From: UBA4312 sp040266995
Lineage (GTDB): Bacteria > Bacillota_I > Bacilli_A > Erysipelotrichales > Erysipelotrichaceae
Length of the DNA stretch: 64,000 nucleotides
Direction: 5' to 3'
Assembly: GCA_040266995.1 (NCBI GenBank)
Contig: JAWRHV010000010.1
Coordinates: 1-64,000, forward strand
A model generated the notes under the pieces. The model was not told the origin of the DNA. It searched no databases and saw only the letters and a list, made by a program, of their open reading frames with translations. Positions 60,753-64,000 of this stretch are shown in pieces (the first letter of the stretch is position 1; the number at the start of each line of letters is the position of its first letter). Both the position numbers and the translations under genes were made by a program.

Positions 60753-61358
60753 TTTATGAAGCAAACGATAGAAGAAGGATTTTGAATTGTATTCTTCTTC
60801 TTTTCTTTTTAAAGTCGCTAATTCCTCTTCCATTTCAGACATATTGCATGTCTTTTCCATCAAAGACTGATTCTGAGTCTCCAGATCTGAATTACTATCT
60901 ATCAGATTTTGGATTTCATTCTCTTTTTCCAATGCTTCTTTCTTGAGTCTTTCTATTTCTTCATCTTTTGATTTTTGTTCAAGAAGAAATGTTTGTTTAC
61001 TCTTTTCCAGTTCTGCCAATAAACGTTGCTGAAACAAGATTTCAATTTGTTTTTCAGCTTTCTCCTTTTCTTCTATAATAGCTTTCAATTTCTCATTTTC
61101 ATATTTCAATTCCATTTCTACAGTAGAAATTTCATGTTTTTCTTTTCGGAAATATTTTGAAAGCTTCTCCACACCTTCCGCTTTAATAGTGATACGCCGT
61201 GTTTCAGGATTTTTATATTTATAACCGGCATCCGGATAATCTTTTACTAATTTAGCGACTGCTTTATCGACGGTATTCCGTGATTTTGAAAAATGCTGGC
61301 AAATTTGAGCAATTTCCATATCATAATACACATCAACTGGCATTTCTTGATCAACCAT
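60747..61358 (-). CDS. DNA-binding coiled-coil protein (HTH plus long coiled coil)
   Basis: 203 residues from ATG 61358, set by GAGAGG; an ATG ten codons upstream lies before the ribosome site. Residues 12-38 form a helix-turn-helix (DMEIAQICQHFSKSRNTVDK), followed by a winged segment to about 70. Residues about 78-190 are a long coiled coil of Glu/Lys heptads. The chain ends with a short amphipathic KSFFYRLLHKL. The layout recalls RacA, plasmid partition or Rep-associated proteins, but I recognise no family. It is transcribed away from an array of CATATG palindromes, its likely binding sites, next to recR-dnaX and a parS site. Confidence 0.75.
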   Translation of the reverse strand: MVDQEMPVDVYYDMEIAQICQHFSKSRNTVDKAVAKLVKDYPDAGYKYKNPETRRITIKAEGVEKLSKYFRKEKHEISTVEMELKYENEKLKAIIEEKEKAEKQIEILFQQRLLAELEKSKQTFLLEQKSKDEEIERLKKEALEKENEIQNLIDSNSDLETQNQSLMEKTCNMSEMEEELATLKRKEEEYNSKSFFYRLLHKL

Positions 61359-61384
61359 ATAACAAACCTCTCTCTTCATATGAT

Positions 61385-61408
61385 TCACATATGAATCATC
61401 ATATGTGA
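61385..61408. repeat. 9-bp inverted repeat at the coiled-coil gene promoter
   Basis: TCACATATG and CATATGTGA with a 6-base spacer, 27 bases upstream of the start codon; likely autoregulatory operator. Confidence 0.7.
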
Positions 61409-61640
61409 TTATTATTAAATATCATTTTCATGTGAAAAGAATATTTATACTCTTTTTTGAGCTGTGCTTTTATTTTACATCATATGATTTTATTATCAAG
61501 TGTTTTTCTTTCATATGAATCTATTTTTCACTATTTATCTTATTCATATGATTAAATCATATAAATATATGAATAAATTCCAAATTCATATTACATTTTA
61601 TCTAATTCATATGAAATTAAAATTCTATTGTTTTTACATC

Positions 61641-61673
61641 TTCTGATTCATATCTTATTCATATGAATCAGAA
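61641..61673. repeat. 13-bp perfect inverted repeat
   Basis: TTCTGATTCATAT and ATATGAATCAGAA with a 7-base spacer, centred within the CATATG array. Confidence 0.85.
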
Positions 61674-61743
61674 GAGAGTAGATTTTTGAATAATACGCTT
61701 TAATTGTTATCATATGTGAATTTCATATTGTGATTTCATATGT

Positions 61744-61764
61744 AATTTTCACAATGTGAAAATT
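61744..61764. repeat. 10-bp inverted repeat, one-base centre
   Basis: AATTTTCACA, A, TGTGAAAATT; immediately after the last CATATG of the array. Confidence 0.8.
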
Positions 61765-61950
61765 ATTTTCTCATAACAGAGATTGAATAGACTATATAAA
61801 TTCATATCTTATTTTGTTAGCTTTAGAGATATATACTATCAATAATCTGATTATTCAACAGATACAATAATCAATTCAAATCTTTTACTATTATCTTATA
61901 TTAGAGTATCAATCATATTCTTTTCTTCTTATCCTATTATTATCCTATAA

Positions 61951-62004
61951 AAAATCATATTCTATTCCCATTATTCATTTACAATAGGAATAAAATATGA
62001 TTTT
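61951..62004. repeat. 18-bp inverted repeat with one mismatch
   Basis: AAAATCATATTCTATTCC and GGAATAAAATATGATTTT with an 18-base spacer; the arms are AT-rich and flanked by A on one side and T on the other. It lies downstream of recR and might stop transcription. Confidence 0.7.
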
Positions 62005-62122
62005 GATTTTTTATCATAGGAATATCCTTATGAATCCTATATTATTATTCATATGGAACAAATTATTGTTAACTATATTGTATATACATAGGATTATTCA
62101 TGCCTCATTCATGTGATTATTC

Positions 62123-62701
62123 TTATTTTCTTCCTTCGAAGGCTTTCAATAGGGTAAGGCTGTCTGTATAATCCAAATGTGCACCTATAGGAATGCCATA
62201 TGCCAATCGTGTTATTAACACTTTATCCTTCAGCAGCTTTTCCAGATACAGGGAAGTGGTTTCTCCATCTATCGTGGGACTTAATGCCAATATAACCTCT
62301 TTGATATTGTCATCCACTCTGTCTACAAGAGAATTGATATTTAATTGATCTGGTAACATTCCTTTTTTAGGATTAATCATACCATTTAGCACATGATATA
62401 CGCCGTTATACTCGTTCATAGATTCTATGGATGAAATATCTTTTGGGGATTCCACCACACATATTACGCTATGATCTCTTGACTTGTCTTTACAATATTC
62501 ACATGAATCTCCTTCACAGATATTTCCACATATATTACAACGTTTTATGTCATTCATATGATTTATTGTGTCAATAAAATGATTTCTTGTTTCTTCATCC
62601 CAGTTGAGAACAGTATAAGCATATCGTTCTGCCGTTTTTTTACCGACACCTGGTAACCTTTGAAAGGATTCTATTAACTGATTGAATGATTTTGGATACA
62701 T
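62123..62701 (-). CDS. recR: Recombination mediator RecR
   Basis: Works with RecO to load RecA at gaps. 192 residues. Helix-hairpin-helix FQRLPGVGKKTAERYAY, the four-cysteine zinc finger CNICGNICEGDSCEYC, and a Toprim domain with VVESPKDISSIE and LALSPTIDGETTSLYLE. AAGAGTG precedes ATG 62701. It directly follows dnaX with a 13-base gap; the usual ybaB (yaaK) gene between them is missing. Confidence 0.97.
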   Translation of the reverse strand: MYPKSFNQLIESFQRLPGVGKKTAERYAYTVLNWDEETRNHFIDTINHMNDIKRCNICGNICEGDSCEYCKDKSRDHSVICVVESPKDISSIESMNEYNGVYHVLNGMINPKKGMLPDQLNINSLVDRVDDNIKEVILALSPTIDGETTSLYLEKLLKDKVLITRLAYGIPIGAHLDYTDSLTLLKAFEGRK

Positions 62702-62714
62702 AATTCACTCTTTT

Positions 62715-64000
62715 CTAATCTTCTCTAATTTCTAAATCCGGAAACAGTTTTTGTAGAAGCATTTCTTCGTTTTCTTCTTCAGTCTCTTCCGGCTTATTCT
62801 TAACTATTTTCACTTTAATCGGGTCGGGAAGGGTACCGTTGATCATTCGCTCTCTGAACTCCGTTATGACACGATTCTGCTGCTTTGTATCAATACTGAA
62901 TATTTTCTTTCTTTTTCCTATAAGCTTCTCTAAATACCCTTCAAAGCCTTCTGTTTGTTGGAATTCGTTAATTGCTTTTGATTCTACTTCACTCTTCACA
63001 CTAACAATCAGATATTCTTCTGAACTAGCTACTAATGTAGACTGTCTTAATAAAGACTGTTCTCTCATATATTTCGTATCTAAATCCAGTTCATACCGAT
63101 TTTCATACTTATTCATATCTTCTGCTTTTTCTTTTTTATTAGCGCCTACCAGCAATCTTATGATTGTTTCATCGTCCAATATGATTTTACTATCTCGATC
63201 ACTCTCTGTATTTAATGTTTCACGTGAAACATCATATGCCTTTTCCGGTTGTTTCACATCCTCTTCTTGCTTAAAATGTGGATTATCAACCTTTTTTAAA
63301 GGAATTTCTTGTGTTGTTTCATATGAATTCCTAATCATATCCGAAGTATTTTCTTTACTTTTTACATTTTTTTCTTTACTTTTTTCATCATATGAATCGG
63401 ATATAACCTTGAGTAATCCTGCCTCTAAATAATCCAATATGTTGGACGCATAGACAAATTTATTATATGTATCCATTAATTCATATAATAAATTCATACG
63501 AAATGGTAAAGATGTTGGCATGATATACTGGTCCAGAATTTTCTTTGTATTCGTATCAATCAATGTTGTTTCTGAGGAATAGTCATATATAATACTATTC
63601 TTGATCAGTGATATGAAATCCGATGTGAATCTACGAAGATCCATTCCTCCATCATTAATATTTTTTAAAGCTTTAACAACATCTTCAATATTACGATTGT
63701 ATAAGTCCTTATATATTTTAGCCATGTCTTCGATCGTTACGACACCATAAATTTGTCTAACATCATCTGCTTGTATTTCCGAAGAACAATAGGCCACGCT
63801 TTGATCCAATATAGATAAAGCATCTCGCATACCTCCATCACATAATGATGTAATTAAAGAAATCGCTTCTGGCTGTATATTAATTTTTTCTTCTTTACAT
63901 ACAATATGTAATCTCTTTTCTATTTCAGAATCCGGAACTCTGGTGAAGTCAAAACGTTGGCAACGAGAGATAATTGTCGATATCACTTTGTTTGGTTCCG
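62715..64000 (-). CDS. dnaX: DNA polymerase III gamma/tau subunit, C-terminal part (runs off right edge)
   Basis: Clamp-loader ATPase/scaffold; the N-terminal ATPase core is outside the window. The visible part starts EPNKVISTIISRCQRFDF (sensor/arginine-finger region), then domain II (DGGMRDALSILDQSVAYC) and domain III, and a variable charged linker followed by a C-terminal tau-like region. The linker, around YDVSRETLNTES, contains a parS site, and three CATATG words lie within its linker DNA. recR follows after 13 bases. Confidence 0.95.
   Translation of the reverse strand, partial: EPNKVISTIISRCQRFDFTRVPDSEIEKRLHIVCKEEKINIQPEAISLITSLCDGGMRDALSILDQSVAYCSSEIQADDVRQIYGVVTIEDMAKIYKDLYNRNIEDVVKALKNINDGGMDLRRFTSDFISLIKNSIIYDYSSETTLIDTNTKKILDQYIMPTSLPFRMNLLYELMDTYNKFVYASNILDYLEAGLLKVISDSYDEKSKEKNVKSKENTSDMIRNSYETTQEIPLKKVDNPHFKQEEDVKQPEKAYDVSRETLNTESDRDSKIILDDETIIRLLVGANKKEKAEDMNKYENRYELDLDTKYMREQSLLRQSTLVASSEEYLIVSVKSEVESKAINEFQQTEGFEGYLEKLIGKRKKIFSIDTKQQNRVITEFRERMINGTLPDPIKVKIVKNKPEETEEENEEMLLQKLFPDLEIRED
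63216..63231. promoter_or_regulatory. parS chromosome-partition site inside dnaX
   Basis: TGTTTCACGTGAAACA, a perfect 16-bp match to the ParB-binding consensus. It codes for DVSRET in dnaX. A CATATG starts two bases after it. Confidence 0.93.

Larger units (their letters stand above)
61377..61742. repeat. Array of ten CATATG palindromes, helically phased
   Basis: CATATG begins at 61377, 61388, 61400, 61481, 61512, 61545, 61608, 61660, 61711 and 61737. Steps are 11, 12, 81, 31, 33, 63, 52, 51 and 26, close to multiples of 10.5 except the last, so most copies face the same side. Many lie in TTCATATGAA or TTCACATATGAA contexts. The first three adjoin the ribosome site of the coiled-coil gene. 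Confidence 0.9.
61359..62122. other. AT-rich, repeat-rich gap between the coiled-coil gene and recR
   Basis: About 760 bases with no gene and no RNA gene that I can see. It holds the CATATG array (61377-61742), three strong inverted repeats, and in its recR-side half several TATCCTAT or ATAGGAT words. No DnaA box (TTATNCACA) was found, so it is not an obvious oriC. Confidence 0.7.

Noticed and set aside
61359..62122. Chromosomal origin oriC in the AT-rich gap
   Set aside because: No DnaA box matching TTATNCACA is present; the nearest words are TTATCCTAT. dnaA and dnaN are not in the window. AT-richness and repeats alone are not enough.

Overview
The window looks like an origin-proximal piece of a low-to-moderate-GC Bacillota chromosome, most likely an Erysipelotrichia-type gut bacterium. 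That placement is an inference from gene content and protein style, not a database match. Supporting points are Shine-Dalgarno sequences of the AAGGAGG type, intrinsic hairpin plus T-run terminators, a one-chain PurL with a fused glutaminase, the tmk-holB-ricT-rsmI and dnaX-recR blocks found near the origin in Bacillus, and a perfect 16-bp parS site inside dnaX.

Layout. 0-0.44 kb: the first 148 codons of a type II Cas9, running off the left edge and separated from ruvAB by a 0.5-kb gap. 1-5.6 kb: ruvAB, phosphoglycerate mutase, a cysteine-synthase-like enzyme and an MgtC-family protein. 5.7-9 kb: a polar amino acid ABC importer made of a free binding lipoprotein, a binding-protein/permease fusion and an ATPase. 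9-12.6 kb: mscL, secreted proteins and exonuclease III. 12.7-20.2 kb: a purine operon purE-L-M-N-H preceded by a 19-codon leader ORF that runs into an intrinsic terminator. 20.2-24.6 kb: LOG, SWIM, VanY-like and GNAT proteins and a large acidic surface protein. 24.8-30.2 kb: a six-gene operon of FHA, zinc-ribbon, FHA-ABC transporter, DUF2752 and peptidase proteins. 30.3-33.6 kb: tmk-holB-ricT-rsmI. 33.7-34.7 kb: an NrdI-like flavodoxin with a DUF3793 protein behind two tandem dyad operators.

34.8-48.1 kb is a catabolic block. iorAB, a phenylacetate-CoA-ligase-like enzyme and an ACT protein would oxidise aryl-pyruvates to aryl-CoA and recover ATP. A LysR/hydrolase/aldo-keto reductase group follows, then a TrpR-like regulator that sits between a divergent symporter-amidohydrolase pair and an aminotransferase-acyl-CoA-ligase operon. 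48.1-50.6 kb carries a YggS-type protein, a cell-wall amidase, and a flavin reductase with a divergent HxlR regulator. 50.7-58.1 kb is mutS-mutL-miaA-lipid kinase-CorC. 58.1-60.8 kb holds rodA, NAD kinase and a CYTH protein.

The last 3.3 kb is clearly more AT-rich. A DNA-binding coiled-coil protein is transcribed away from an array of CATATG palindromes, ten in 366 bp, spaced close to whole helical turns. recR and dnaX follow, and dnaX carries the parS site and more CATATG copies. This protein plus its presumed site array is the best candidate here for an undescribed chromosome-organising or partition system. The purine leader attenuator, the FHA/zinc-ribbon operon and a set of apparently leaderless start codons are the next most interesting signals. 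Catalytic assignments rest on motif recognition by eye; no searches were run.
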